The position numbers and the translations under genes were made by a program. Source: Chromatiales bacterium (GTDB taxonomy: Bacteria > Pseudomonadota > Gammaproteobacteria > Chromatiales > Chromatiaceae). Taken from it: DNA of 64,000 nt. The stretch lies in contig JANQRK010000029.1 of NCBI GenBank assembly GCA_028284585.1, forward strand, positions 1 to 64,000, given 5' to 3'. Below the pieces are notes generated by a model. That model made no database searches. It was not told the origin of the DNA and worked only from the letters and a program-made list of their open reading frames with translations. Shown piece after piece: positions 47,262 to 57,925 of the stretch. How positions within the stretch are numbered: the first letter of the stretch is position 1; the number at the start of each line of letters is the position of its first letter.

Positions 47262-48618
47262 ACTCTGCTTGCGCGGTTGCGCGACCACCACATCTCGACG
47301 TCCGGCCGGCCCAGCGTGGAATATCGGCTCGGCCCTGTCTGTGTTGGTCTGCGTCGGTATGCTGCTGGCCGGCGCGGTCCAGGCCGGTCCCAAGGTCGAA
47401 TCCTGGCGGACCAGCGGGGGTGCCAAGGTGATGTATGTCCACGCCCCGGATCTGCCGATGATTGACGTGCGTGTGGTGTTCGATGCCGGCAGCGCGCGTG
47501 ATGGTGATTTGCCGGGTCTATCGCGCTTCGTGAGCAGCATGCTCCACGAGGGGGCCGGCGAGTGGGATGCCGATGCCCTGGCACTGCGTCTCGAGGAGCG
47601 CGGCATCGAGTTCGAGACCGGCTCCCTGCGGGACATGGCCTGGGTCAGCCTGCGCAGCCTGACGGAAGCCGAGGTGCTAAAGGTGGCCTTGGGAACGCTG
47701 CGCGAGATCGTCGCGAAGCCACGTCTCGAGGCGTCCGACATCGAGCGGGTCCGTCAGCAACTCCAGATCGGCCTGCGCCACAGTTTGCAATCTCCGGCCA
47801 CCGTTGCGCAGCGGCGGTTCTTCCGTGCTCTATATGTCGATCACCCGTATGCCCACCCACCGGCCGGCGATGAGGACTCTCTGGCGAAGATCAGCCGCGA
47901 TGATCTGATCCGCTTTCATCGCCGCTACTATGTCGCTGCCAACGCCGTTGTCGCGATCGTCGGTGCGTTAGACCGAGCGACTGCCGAGCAGGTCGCCGAG
48001 CGCGTTACCGGAGGTCTGGACCAGGGCCAGCACGCACAGCCCTTGCCGGAACCACCACTGGTCAACGGCGGCGAACTGCGCGAGTCTTTCCCCTCCTCAC
48101 AGACCCACATCTATGTGGGACAGGGCGGGATGGCGCGCCATGACCCGGACTACTTTGCGCTCTATGTCGGTAATCATGTACTCGGTGGTGGGTCGCTGGT
48201 TTCGACCTTGGGTGAAGAAGTGCGTAACAAGCGCGGGCTGTCGTACAGCGTTTACAGCTACTTTCGTCCGATGCGCGTCGAAGGCCCGTTCTTGATGATT
48301 GCCCAGACCAAGAACGAACGGGCAGACGAGGCGCTGCAGGTCATGCGCGAGACCCTAACCCGGTTTGTCGAAGACGGGCCCACACAAAAGGAGTTGGACG
48401 CCGCGAAGCAGAACTTGATCGGTGGGTTCCCGTTGCGCATCGCGAGCAATAACAAGATTGTCGAGTACTTGGCGATGATGGGCTTCTACGACTATCCGCT
48501 GGACTACTTAGATACCCTAACCGAGCGCTTGGCGGCGGTCGACATCGATCAGGTACGTGACGCCTTCAGCCGCCGCATCGATGCCGCCGGCGGTATCGCT
48601 GTGATTGTCGGGGGGTAG
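47251..48618 (+). CDS. M16 family peptidase-like protein lacking the zinc motif
   Basis: A 455-residue exported M16 paralogue with an N-terminal hydrophobic segment (about 28-44). At the position of H-x2-E-H it reads LSRFVSSML, so the zinc ligands are missing and it should be the non-catalytic partner of the preceding protein, as in other bacterial M16A/M16B pairs. The fold is otherwise complete, including RRYYVAANAVVAIVGAL, GQGGMARHDPDYFALYVGNHVLGGG and the RxxxLxYSV-type region. rsmD overlaps its stop. Confidence 0.92.
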   Translation: MVVKLCLRGCATTTSRRPAGPAWNIGSALSVLVCVGMLLAGAVQAGPKVESWRTSGGAKVMYVHAPDLPMIDVRVVFDAGSARDGDLPGLSRFVSSMLHEGAGEWDADALALRLEERGIEFETGSLRDMAWVSLRSLTEAEVLKVALGTLREIVAKPRLEASDIERVRQQLQIGLRHSLQSPATVAQRRFFRALYVDHPYAHPPAGDEDSLAKISRDDLIRFHRRYYVAANAVVAIVGALDRATAEQVAERVTGGLDQGQHAQPLPEPPLVNGGELRESFPSSQTHIYVGQGGMARHDPDYFALYVGNHVLGGGSLVSTLGEEVRNKRGLSYSVYSYFRPMRVEGPFLMIAQTKNERADEALQVMRETLTRFVEDGPTQKELDAAKQNLIGGFPLRIASNNKIVEYLAMMGFYDYPLDYLDTLTERLAAVDIDQVRDAFSRRIDAAGGIAVIVGG

Positions 48619-49193
48619 TGGCTGGCCTGGCCAATCGGGTCCGCATAATCGGCGGTCGCCACCGTGGTCGGCGCTTGTCTTTCACACCGGGTCATGGTCT
48701 GCGACCGACTGCCGACCGGGTGCGCGAGACCCTGTTCAACTGGCTGCGCAGTGAGCTATCCGGCGCGCGCTGTCTGGACCTGTTTGCCGGTACCGGGGCG
48801 TTGGGCCTCGAGGCAATATCGCGCGGCGCCACCTATCTTTATGCGATCGAGAAGCATCGTGGTGCGGCACGGTGCCTGTGCGACAACATCGACCTGCTCG
48901 GCGAGCAGGACAAAGTCGAGGTCGCAGTGGCCGATGCCCTGGGGTGCTTGCTTGAGCCGCCTGAACGACGGTTCGATATTGTCTTTTTAGACCCACCCTT
49001 TGCCGATGCCGTGCTGGTCGAGGCCTGTCAACTCCTCGAGACGCGGCAGTGGCTGGCCGCCAAGGCCCTGATCTATCTCGAACAGGATGCGCAACGGGCC
49101 TGGCCGGCGCTCCCCGGGGGTTGGCATGTGCTGCGCCAGGGCATAGCGGGTCAGGCATCTTTTGGGTTAGTCCGCCGCGCCAAGCCGGGCTAG
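48618..49193 (+). CDS. rsmD: 16S rRNA (guanine(966)-N(2))-methyltransferase
   Basis: RsmD methylates G966 of 16S rRNA. The 191-residue SAM methyltransferase has RIIGGRHRGRRLSF at the start, LRPTADRVRETLFNWL, motif I CLDLFAGTGALGLEAISRGA and the catalytic motif FLDPPFAD. The GTG at 48618 overlaps the TAG stop of the M16 gene by one base. coaD follows after 81 bp, the usual rsmD-coaD linkage. Confidence 0.95.
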   Translation: MAGLANRVRIIGGRHRGRRLSFTPGHGLRPTADRVRETLFNWLRSELSGARCLDLFAGTGALGLEAISRGATYLYAIEKHRGAARCLCDNIDLLGEQDKVEVAVADALGCLLEPPERRFDIVFLDPPFADAVLVEACQLLETRQWLAAKALIYLEQDAQRAWPALPGGWHVLRQGIAGQASFGLVRRAKPG

Positions 49194-49211
49194 AATACCA
49201 TTCTTGATTAG

Positions 49212-51748
<2,537 letters not shown>

Positions 51749-51795
51749 GGTGAGCGCAGGACAGGCCGTTCGAGGTATCGCCAGGTGGTTCGGCA

Positions 51796-52605
51796 TCAGT
51801 GCTGGCAGTTTGGGCAGTAGGCGCTGGCGCGTTGTCCGATGCGGCGCGTCTTGATAGTGGCTGCGCAATGTCGGCATGGCTGTTCGGCGCGACCGTATGC
51901 GAACAACTCTTGAGCGAAGTAGCCGGGGCGGCCGGATTCGTCGAGGAAGTCGCGTAACGTGGTGCCGCCGCGCTCGATCGCATGTGCCAAGACGGTCTTG
52001 ACCTCTTCGACCAGTCGGCCAAGGCGTGCGCCAGAGACCCGATGGCTGGCGCGTGCTGGATGAATGCCGGCATGAAACAGGGCCTCGGTCGCGTATATGT
52101 TGCCCACCCCGACCACCACGCGGCCGTCCATCAGCAGCGTCTTCACTGCGACCCGTCGGCGGCGGCTCATGGTGTGCAGATAGTCGGCGTCGAATGCCGC
52201 GGATAGCGGCTCAGGACCCAGATCACGCAGGCGCGGATGGCGCAGCGGATCGTCTTCGCACCACAGGATGGCACCGAAGCGGCGTGGATCATGCAGGCGC
52301 AGACAGTGCTTGCCGAACAGCAGATCGACGTGGTCGTGGGGGCGCGGTGGCGTCCTGGCGGGCAGGATGCGCAGGCTGCCGGACATGCCCAGATGGATGA
52401 TCAGGGTACCCTGGGCGAAGCGCAACAGCAGATACTTGGCCCGGCGGTCAATCGCCTGGACGCGCTGTCCTGTGAGACGCTTCGCCAGCTCAGGCACCGG
52501 CCAGCGCAGCTGCGGTTGGCGAATCACCGCGCCCGTTACCGTCTCGTCGATCAGTAGCGGCGCGATGCCGCGCCTGGTGGTCTCGACCTCGGGCAGTTCG
52601 GGCAT
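51796..52605 (-). CDS. mutM: Formamidopyrimidine-DNA glycosylase
   Basis: Removes 8-oxoguanine and FapyG and cleaves at the abasic site. The catalytic N-terminus must be Pro2-Glu3, which fixes the start at ATG 52605 (MPELPEVETT). The 269-residue protein also has RRAKYLLLRF with the conserved Lys, VGVGNIYATEALFHAGIHP, and the C-terminal zinc finger CRHC...CPNC. It follows the DUF4340 gene by 2 bp, so it shares a transcript with the ABC exporter genes. Confidence 0.97.
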   Translation of the reverse strand: MPELPEVETTRRGIAPLLIDETVTGAVIRQPQLRWPVPELAKRLTGQRVQAIDRRAKYLLLRFAQGTLIIHLGMSGSLRILPARTPPRPHDHVDLLFGKHCLRLHDPRRFGAILWCEDDPLRHPRLRDLGPEPLSAAFDADYLHTMSRRRRVAVKTLLMDGRVVVGVGNIYATEALFHAGIHPARASHRVSGARLGRLVEEVKTVLAHAIERGGTTLRDFLDESGRPGYFAQELFAYGRAEQPCRHCAATIKTRRIGQRASAYCPNCQH

Positions 52606-52607
52606 GC

Positions 52608-53090
52608 TCAATCGGCGACGAAGTGCTGTACCGGCAGGGTCAGCAGATTGTAGTAGACGTCATCAATCACCCGGACCTCATCGCCCAACAGCACGTAACG
52701 ACTGCGTTGCACCGGATCGCGGTCGCCGAAGGCCAGGCGCAGGTCGTCGAGTCGCAACACCGCGACCGGTCGGTCGAGGCCGTACTCGGCGAGCCGGTCG
52801 CCGACCGCGAAGCGCTGCGCTACCGGGGCACGGGCGATCGCAAGGAGTTGCTCGACACGCCGCCCGACAGCTGGCTGCTCGGCCGGGTAGGTGAGCTGCC
52901 AACCTTTGGCCGAGCGTTCTAGGGTTAGCGTCAGACGATCTGCGCGCTCGATCCGTATCTGGGTGATCTGGTCTGGCTCAAGCGTCGTGAGTCCGACGGC
53001 GGCTGGGTTCCCGGCCGGCCACAACAGCAGCGCCGACAGTGCGGCGGTGAGCAGCCCCAGCAGGGTGTTCAAGCGAGTCCAGGGATTCAT
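52608..53090 (-). CDS. DUF4340 domain-containing protein
   Basis: A 160-residue protein with one N-terminal helix (about 8-26) and a beta-rich domain including IRIERADRLTLTLERSAKGWQLTYPAEQPAVGRRVEQLL and EYGLDRPVAVLRLDDLRLAFGDRD, typical of DUF4340. Members regularly accompany GldG-type ABC transporter genes. The ATG at 53090 overlaps the stop of the GldG-like gene (ATGA). Probably an accessory periplasmic part of that exporter. Substrate unknown. Confidence 0.85.
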   Translation of the reverse strand: MNPWTRLNTLLGLLTAALSALLLWPAGNPAAVGLTTLEPDQITQIRIERADRLTLTLERSAKGWQLTYPAEQPAVGRRVEQLLAIARAPVAQRFAVGDRLAEYGLDRPVAVLRLDDLRLAFGDRDPVQRSRYVLLGDEVRVIDDVYYNLLTLPVQHFVAD

Positions 53091-54412
53091 GCCCGCCGAC
53101 GCCGGCTGCGCAGCCACCAGCCGGTCGCCAGGTAGGTGATCGGCAGTACGATCATGAACAACATGGCCAGAGCCCCGGCCAGTGCCGGCGGCCAGTCGAG
53201 GTCTTGATCGCTGGCGACCAGCGGTGTTGTCAGCCCTTGATTGGCGGTCAGCCAGTTGACTAGGCCGATCAGCAGAGCGGCATTATCAGCCATGCCGAGT
53301 TGGGAGTTGGCTATCGCATCGGAGCTGCCCATTAGCACGATGCGCGCACCCTTGGCCTGCTCACGGCCCTGCAGGGCCAGGGCCAGGGTCAATGGACCCA
53401 GCCGTTCCCCGCGTTCGGGGTCACGTGCGATGCGGCCGCGCAGGTTACCGGTCTCGTTCCAGCTGCGCGGGCTACTTTGTAGGCTGGCGATCGCTTGCCA
53501 GCGCTCACTCTGGGCCGTGCTCTGGATGAGTTCGACTGCCCGGGCCTGTTTCAGCACGGCGTGCTGGCCTGGGGGTGTCGGGAACAGGGTGGCCGGGTAG
53601 TCACTGACGATGGCGTTGTCCGGATCGTCGAGGCCGTAGCGCGCCGCGGCGGCATCGACGACTATCCCGGGCAAGGAAGCGATACCCAGCTCGTTGGCAA
53701 GCCAGTCCGGCAAGGCGTCGTCGAATGCCCACAATAGACTGCCGCCACGCGCCAGAAAGCGCCGAATCTGCGCCTGCACGGCTTCCGGGTAGGCTTGTGT
53801 GGGGCCCGCCAGCAGCAGTAAGGCAGCGTTGTCAGGGAGCTCTTCGATGTGGTGCGAATCGAGCGCGACGAAACGGTAGCCCAGTGTCTCGAGGCGCTCG
53901 ACCAGGCGTGCCAGACCGCTTGGGCTGGAGTCTAGCGGGCGTTCGCCATTACCACGGAAGGCTACGATCCAGCGCTCGCCGCGCAGCGCGAGTCGGTTCA
54001 GTGCGGCATCGATGGTCGCGGCGGTCGGGGCGGCGACCACTTGGCGTCGCGTCGCGCTGCGCAGGTGTAGCTCGCCGTGGCGCCGTACCCCAAGGTCACG
54101 CGCCAGGCTCGGTTCGGCGATCGGGTCGACAAAGCGCAGCCTGGGTTGCGCCGGGTGGGCCAAGTAGGCCGCCAGCAGGTGCCGAAGCTGGGCCCGTTGC
54201 ACTGGATAGTCGGGAACGAAGGCGATGAACTCGAGTGGTTGTTCGAGCCCGTCCAGGGCCTGCTTGGCCGATATGCTCAGCGAGTGTCTGCCCTGGGCTG
54301 TGACGTCCCATTGCCAGGCGTGGCGTTGGCTGGCAGGTGCCAGCAGGGCCAGGCAGGCGGTCAGTAGCATCAGGAAGACCAGGCCACGCAGCGACACTAG
54401 ACCTCTCGCCAC
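53087..54412 (-). CDS. GldG-like ABC-transporter auxiliary protein
   Basis: A 441-residue membrane protein with a helix at each end (about 5-25 and 410-432) and a large periplasmic part. It contains WDVTAQGRHSLSISAKQALDGLEQPLEFIAFVPD, FRGNGERPLD and a GATase-like segment (NAALLLLAGPTQAYPEAVQAQIRRFLARGGSLLWAFDD). This is the GldG / ABC-type uncharacterised transport family. The GTG at 54412 overlaps the permease stop by one base. A longer frame runs back through the permease gene and is rejected. Confidence 0.87.
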   Translation of the reverse strand: MARGLVSLRGLVFLMLLTACLALLAPASQRHAWQWDVTAQGRHSLSISAKQALDGLEQPLEFIAFVPDYPVQRAQLRHLLAAYLAHPAQPRLRFVDPIAEPSLARDLGVRRHGELHLRSATRRQVVAAPTAATIDAALNRLALRGERWIVAFRGNGERPLDSSPSGLARLVERLETLGYRFVALDSHHIEELPDNAALLLLAGPTQAYPEAVQAQIRRFLARGGSLLWAFDDALPDWLANELGIASLPGIVVDAAAARYGLDDPDNAIVSDYPATLFPTPPGQHAVLKQARAVELIQSTAQSERWQAIASLQSSPRSWNETGNLRGRIARDPERGERLGPLTLALALQGREQAKGARIVLMGSSDAIANSQLGMADNAALLIGLVNWLTANQGLTTPLVASDQDLDWPPALAGALAMLFMIVLPITYLATGWWLRSRRRRA

Positions 54413-55152
54413 TAGATTTCTCCTCGGCGGCGTGCGATGCCAAAGCTGGCGGCGAGCACGGCGGCCGAACCGCTGCCGAGGAAAAAGGCCAGATCCTGGC
54501 TGCGCACCAAGCCCTCGAACCAGGGTGTGAGGTGCGGCATCAAGGCGAACCAGTGCCAGTTCGCGGTGCCCTCGCTGAGCGAGTCCAACAACCAGAGAGA
54601 CAACAGCACACCATAGCTGGCCGCCAGCGCTGCTGCGGGGTGGTCGAATAGCCCAGATAACAAAACAGCGACACAGCTCAGCCATAGGCTGAATAGCACC
54701 AGGCCGCCGAACGCCGCGGCACAGCGCGGCCAGTCGAGTGCGACACCCAGGCCGAGGGCCATCAGCGTGAGGGCCGCGCTCAGCAACAGCGGCAGACTGG
54801 CGAACCACAGACCCAAGGTCTTGCCGAGGATGATCTGGCTGCTGCTTACCGGCGCCGAGAGCCAGAGTGCCATGCGTCCGCTGCGTGTTTCTCCGGCCAG
54901 GCTGCCCATCGCCAGCAACGGGATGGCCAGTAGCAGCAGCAATACCAGGCTATTCAAGGTCGGCGTGATGACCAGGTCCATTGTCCCGAGCGTAGATGCG
55001 CTGGCCTTGATCTGCGGCGCGATCTCGGCGAAGGCCTCGAGCTGGGCGAAGGTCAGCCAGCCGATGACCAATTGAGCGAACGCGAGCAACAACCAGAACA
55101 GCAGGCTGCTGCGCAGGCGGCGCCACTCATGCAGCGCGATTGCCCAGATCAT
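54412..55152 (-). CDS. ABC-2 type permease (GldF-like)
   Basis: A 246-residue permease with six predicted helices, starting MIWAIALHEWRRLRSSLLFWLLLAFAQLVIGWL. It contains the ABC-2 landmark LLAMGSLAGETRSGRMALWLSAPVSSSQIILGK. It overlaps the ATPase gene upstream (ATGA) and the GldG-like gene downstream. With them it should form a GldA/F/G-type exporter. No gliding-motility genes are seen, so the cargo is unknown. Confidence 0.9.
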   Translation of the reverse strand: MIWAIALHEWRRLRSSLLFWLLLAFAQLVIGWLTFAQLEAFAEIAPQIKASASTLGTMDLVITPTLNSLVLLLLLAIPLLAMGSLAGETRSGRMALWLSAPVSSSQIILGKTLGLWFASLPLLLSAALTLMALGLGVALDWPRCAAAFGGLVLFSLWLSCVAVLLSGLFDHPAAALAASYGVLLSLWLLDSLSEGTANWHWFALMPHLTPWFEGLVRSQDLAFFLGSGSAAVLAASFGIARRRGEI

Positions 55153-55874
55153 TGGTTGTCCATGGCGCCGTGCACGCTGGACTGCTGGTAGAAGTGCGCC
55201 AGTAGATCGCTGTCCGGCGTCACCGGATGCTCAGCGATTTTCTTGCCGGCATCGAGCAGGATCACGCGGTTACATAGGTGCTGTACGTCATCTAAGAGGT
55301 GGGTAGCCAGAATCATGCTGTGTGTCGTGGCTAGGCCCCTCAGCAGCTCGCGGACCTGCTCAGTCTGCAGCGGGTCCAGGCCCGCGGTCGGCTCGTCCAG
55401 GATCAGGATTTTAGGTTCGTGGAGCACGGCTTGGGCCAGGCCGAGGCGCTGTAGCATACCGGTCGAGAGCCGGCCCGCTTGGCGCTGTGACAGGTCGCCA
55501 AGCTGCAGGTCTTCGAGCACCCGCTCAATGGCGGGACCTAATGCGGCTCCGCCTAGGCCGCGCAGGCGGCCCGCCCAGATTAGGTTCTCGGCGACCGTCA
55601 GCTCGGGGTAGGCCGCTACCCGCTGCGGGAGAAAGCCGAGATGACGACGCAGGTTCGGCCCAGACCGATCGAGGCGTTGATCCAAGATCGACAGCTCGCC
55701 GCGGGTCGGTGCCAGCACTCCCGCGAGCAATTGCAACAGTGTGGACTTGCCGGCGCCGTTGACCCCGAGCAGCGCCAGTCGGTCACCGGCCGCGAGCTGC
55801 AGGTCGACGCGATCTAGCCGAGGTCTGCGCGGATTGCCGTAACTGAGCTGGCGGGCGAGCAACAGGGCGTTCAT
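55149..55874 (-). CDS. ABC transporter ATP-binding protein (GldA-like)
   Basis: A 241-residue ATPase with Walker [16 protein letters not shown], the Q-loop region LGFLPQRVAAYPELTVAENL, the signature LSTGMLQRLGLAQAVL, Walker B ILILDEPTAGLD and the switch His in ILATHLLDDVQHLC. The divergent signature (LSTGM) is common in ABC-2 exporters. It is the first gene of the transcript ATPase-permease-GldG-DUF4340-mutM. Confidence 0.93.
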   Translation of the reverse strand: MNALLLARQLSYGNPRRPRLDRVDLQLAAGDRLALLGVNGAGKSTLLQLLAGVLAPTRGELSILDQRLDRSGPNLRRHLGFLPQRVAAYPELTVAENLIWAGRLRGLGGAALGPAIERVLEDLQLGDLSQRQAGRLSTGMLQRLGLAQAVLHEPKILILDEPTAGLDPLQTEQVRELLRGLATTHSMILATHLLDDVQHLCNRVILLDAGKKIAEHPVTPDSDLLAHFYQQSSVHGAMDNQ

Positions 55875-55945
55875 GTCGCGCCAGAGTACCTCGCTGGAGG
55901 CCGCTTGCGAACCCTGTGCCGCATGCGTTGGCGATCCTCTTTAGA

Positions 55946-57916
55946 ATGGCGGACATGATTCGGCTTGGGGTTGACACAGGCGGTACCTTCACCGATTTCG
56001 TGCTGCTCGATGAACAAGGTGGGCTGCGAGTGCACAAGGTGTTGTCCACACCGCAGGCGCCGGAGCAAGCGATCCTCCAGGGGATCGCCGACCTGGGCCT
56101 GAGCCTTGCCGACTTGCACCTGGTCCATGGTTCGACGGTAGCGACCAATGCCGTACTCGAAGGCAAGGGTGTCAAGACGCTGTACATCACCAATCGGCAC
56201 TTCGCCGATGTGCTGACGATCGGTCGCCAACAAAGGGCCGAGTTGTACGAGCTGCAGCCACCGCCACTACCGCCGCCGGTGCCCGCGGAACACTGCTTGG
56301 AGACCGGCGGCCGGCTGGCCGCCGATGGTCGACTGCTCGAGCCCTTGAGCGATGCCGATCTCGACGTGCTGCGCGACCAGGTTCGACGACTGGTACCCGA
56401 CGCGGTGGCGGTCAACCTACTGTTTTCGTACCTCGACCCCAGACTCGAAGCACGGATTGGTGCCGCGATGCCAGAGGGTGTCTTCGTCTCTCTGTCGTCG
56501 CGCGTTTTGCCCGAGATCGGCGAGTACGAACGCGGTATGGCGACCTGGCTTAACGCTTGGGTCGGCCCGCGCGTGGCCGGTTATCTCGAGCGACTGGGGA
56601 ACGCTTTGGGCGCGGCCTCGGTAGCGGTGATGCAGAGTTCCGGCGACACTGTGGCGGCGCAACAGGCTGCGGGCAATGCCGTTCGCATGCTGCTTTCTGG
56701 CCCAGCCGGTGGCCTGATCGCGGCGCGCGAGGTCGGTGCCCTGGCGGGCCATGATCGACTGTTGACCTTCGACATGGGCGGTACCTCGACCGACGTCGCG
56801 CTGATCGACGGTGAGCCACGCCTGACCACTGACGGAAGCATCGCGCGCTATCCGGTGGCGGTGCCGATGGTCGATATGCACACGATTGGGGCCGGTGGTG
56901 GCTCGATCGCATGGCTGGACAGTGGCGGTATGCTGCGGGTCGGTCCGCAATCCGCCGGTGCCGAACCGGGGCCGGCCTGCTATGGCCGGGGCGGGGTGCA
57001 GCCAACCGTCACCGACGCCAACTTGTTGCTCGGTCGGCTGCAGTCAGACGCCTTCTTAGCCGGTGCAATGCAGCTGGATGCGCCGGCTGCGGTCGCGGCA
57101 GTGGGTGAATTGGCCGCTGCCTTGGATCAGTCTGCCGCGCAGACCGCCCAGGACATCATCGCGGTCGCCAATGAGCATATGGCGCAGGCCTTGCGGGCGA
57201 CTGCGATTCGGCGCGGTGCTGATCCCAGCGACCATGTCTTGGTCTCGTTCGGCGGCGCCGGCGGTTTGCATGTCTGCGCCCTGGCGGAGCTGCTCGACAT
57301 GCGCTCGGCCATGGTGCCAGTGCACGGTGGTGTGTTATCCGCTCTGGGCATGCTCGCTGCGCGGCCCGGTCGGCGGTTGTCGCGTACCCATATCGGCTTG
57401 CTCAGCGAGGTCCCGGTCGGCGAGCTCGAAGCGATCTTCGGAGCCTTGGAGGCAGAAGGTCGCGCGGCCTTATTGCACGAAGGTTTTTTTGCCACGGACT
57501 GCAGCGTATGCGCCTCGGTCGACCTGCGTTATGTCGGTCAGTCCTACACCCTGGAGCTCCCGTGGCGTGGTCCGAGCGCTACTTCTGAAGCGTTTCATCG
57601 TCGCCACCAGGCGCGCTATGGGCACCGACTGGATGTCCCGGTCGAGCTCGTCAATCTGCGCCAATGGGTGAGGGGGCCGCAGTCTGCGCTGCGCCTGCCG
57701 CAGCTGCAACCAGGTCGACCGGGGGCGGCGCGCGACCAGTGCACGGTGGTCGGAGCAGGGGGGCCGGTGGCGCGCTACAGGCGGCACGAGCTGGCTGCCG
57801 GTCAGGTGGTCGAAGGCCCGGCGCTGGTCGGCGAGGCGGTCGCGACCACCTGGCTGGCGCCAGGTTGGCGATTGCGTTTAGATCCGGTCGGAAATCTACT
57901 GCTTAGCCGCCAGTGA
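55946..57916 (+). CDS. Hydantoinase/oxoprolinase A-type protein (lone HyuA)
   Basis: A 656-residue ATP-dependent ring-opening enzyme subunit of the HyuA/OplA family. It shows the actin-like phosphate-1 motif LGVDTGGTFTDFVLLDE, VHGSTVATNAVLEGKG, LSSRVLPEIGEYERG, LLSGPAGG, LTFDMGGTSTDVALIDG, IGAGGGSIAWLD and FGGAGGLHVCALAELL. HyuA normally works with HyuB, which is absent from both flanks. Substrate unknown; 5-oxoproline or a hydantoin-like amide are the family options. The start is ATG 55946 or 55955. Divergent from the ABC operon. Confidence 0.9.
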   Translation: MADMIRLGVDTGGTFTDFVLLDEQGGLRVHKVLSTPQAPEQAILQGIADLGLSLADLHLVHGSTVATNAVLEGKGVKTLYITNRHFADVLTIGRQQRAELYELQPPPLPPPVPAEHCLETGGRLAADGRLLEPLSDADLDVLRDQVRRLVPDAVAVNLLFSYLDPRLEARIGAAMPEGVFVSLSSRVLPEIGEYERGMATWLNAWVGPRVAGYLERLGNALGAASVAVMQSSGDTVAAQQAAGNAVRMLLSGPAGGLIAAREVGALAGHDRLLTFDMGGTSTDVALIDGEPRLTTDGSIARYPVAVPMVDMHTIGAGGGSIAWLDSGGMLRVGPQSAGAEPGPACYGRGGVQPTVTDANLLLGRLQSDAFLAGAMQLDAPAAVAAVGELAAALDQSAAQTAQDIIAVANEHMAQALRATAIRRGADPSDHVLVSFGGAGGLHVCALAELLDMRSAMVPVHGGVLSALGMLAARPGRRLSRTHIGLLSEVPVGELEAIFGALEAEGRAALLHEGFFATDCSVCASVDLRYVGQSYTLELPWRGPSATSEAFHRRHQARYGHRLDVPVELVNLRQWVRGPQSALRLPQLQPGRPGAARDQCTVVGAGGPVARYRRHELAAGQVVEGPALVGEAVATTWLAPGWRLRLDPVGNLLLSRQ

Positions 57917-57925
57917 CCAGACCGG

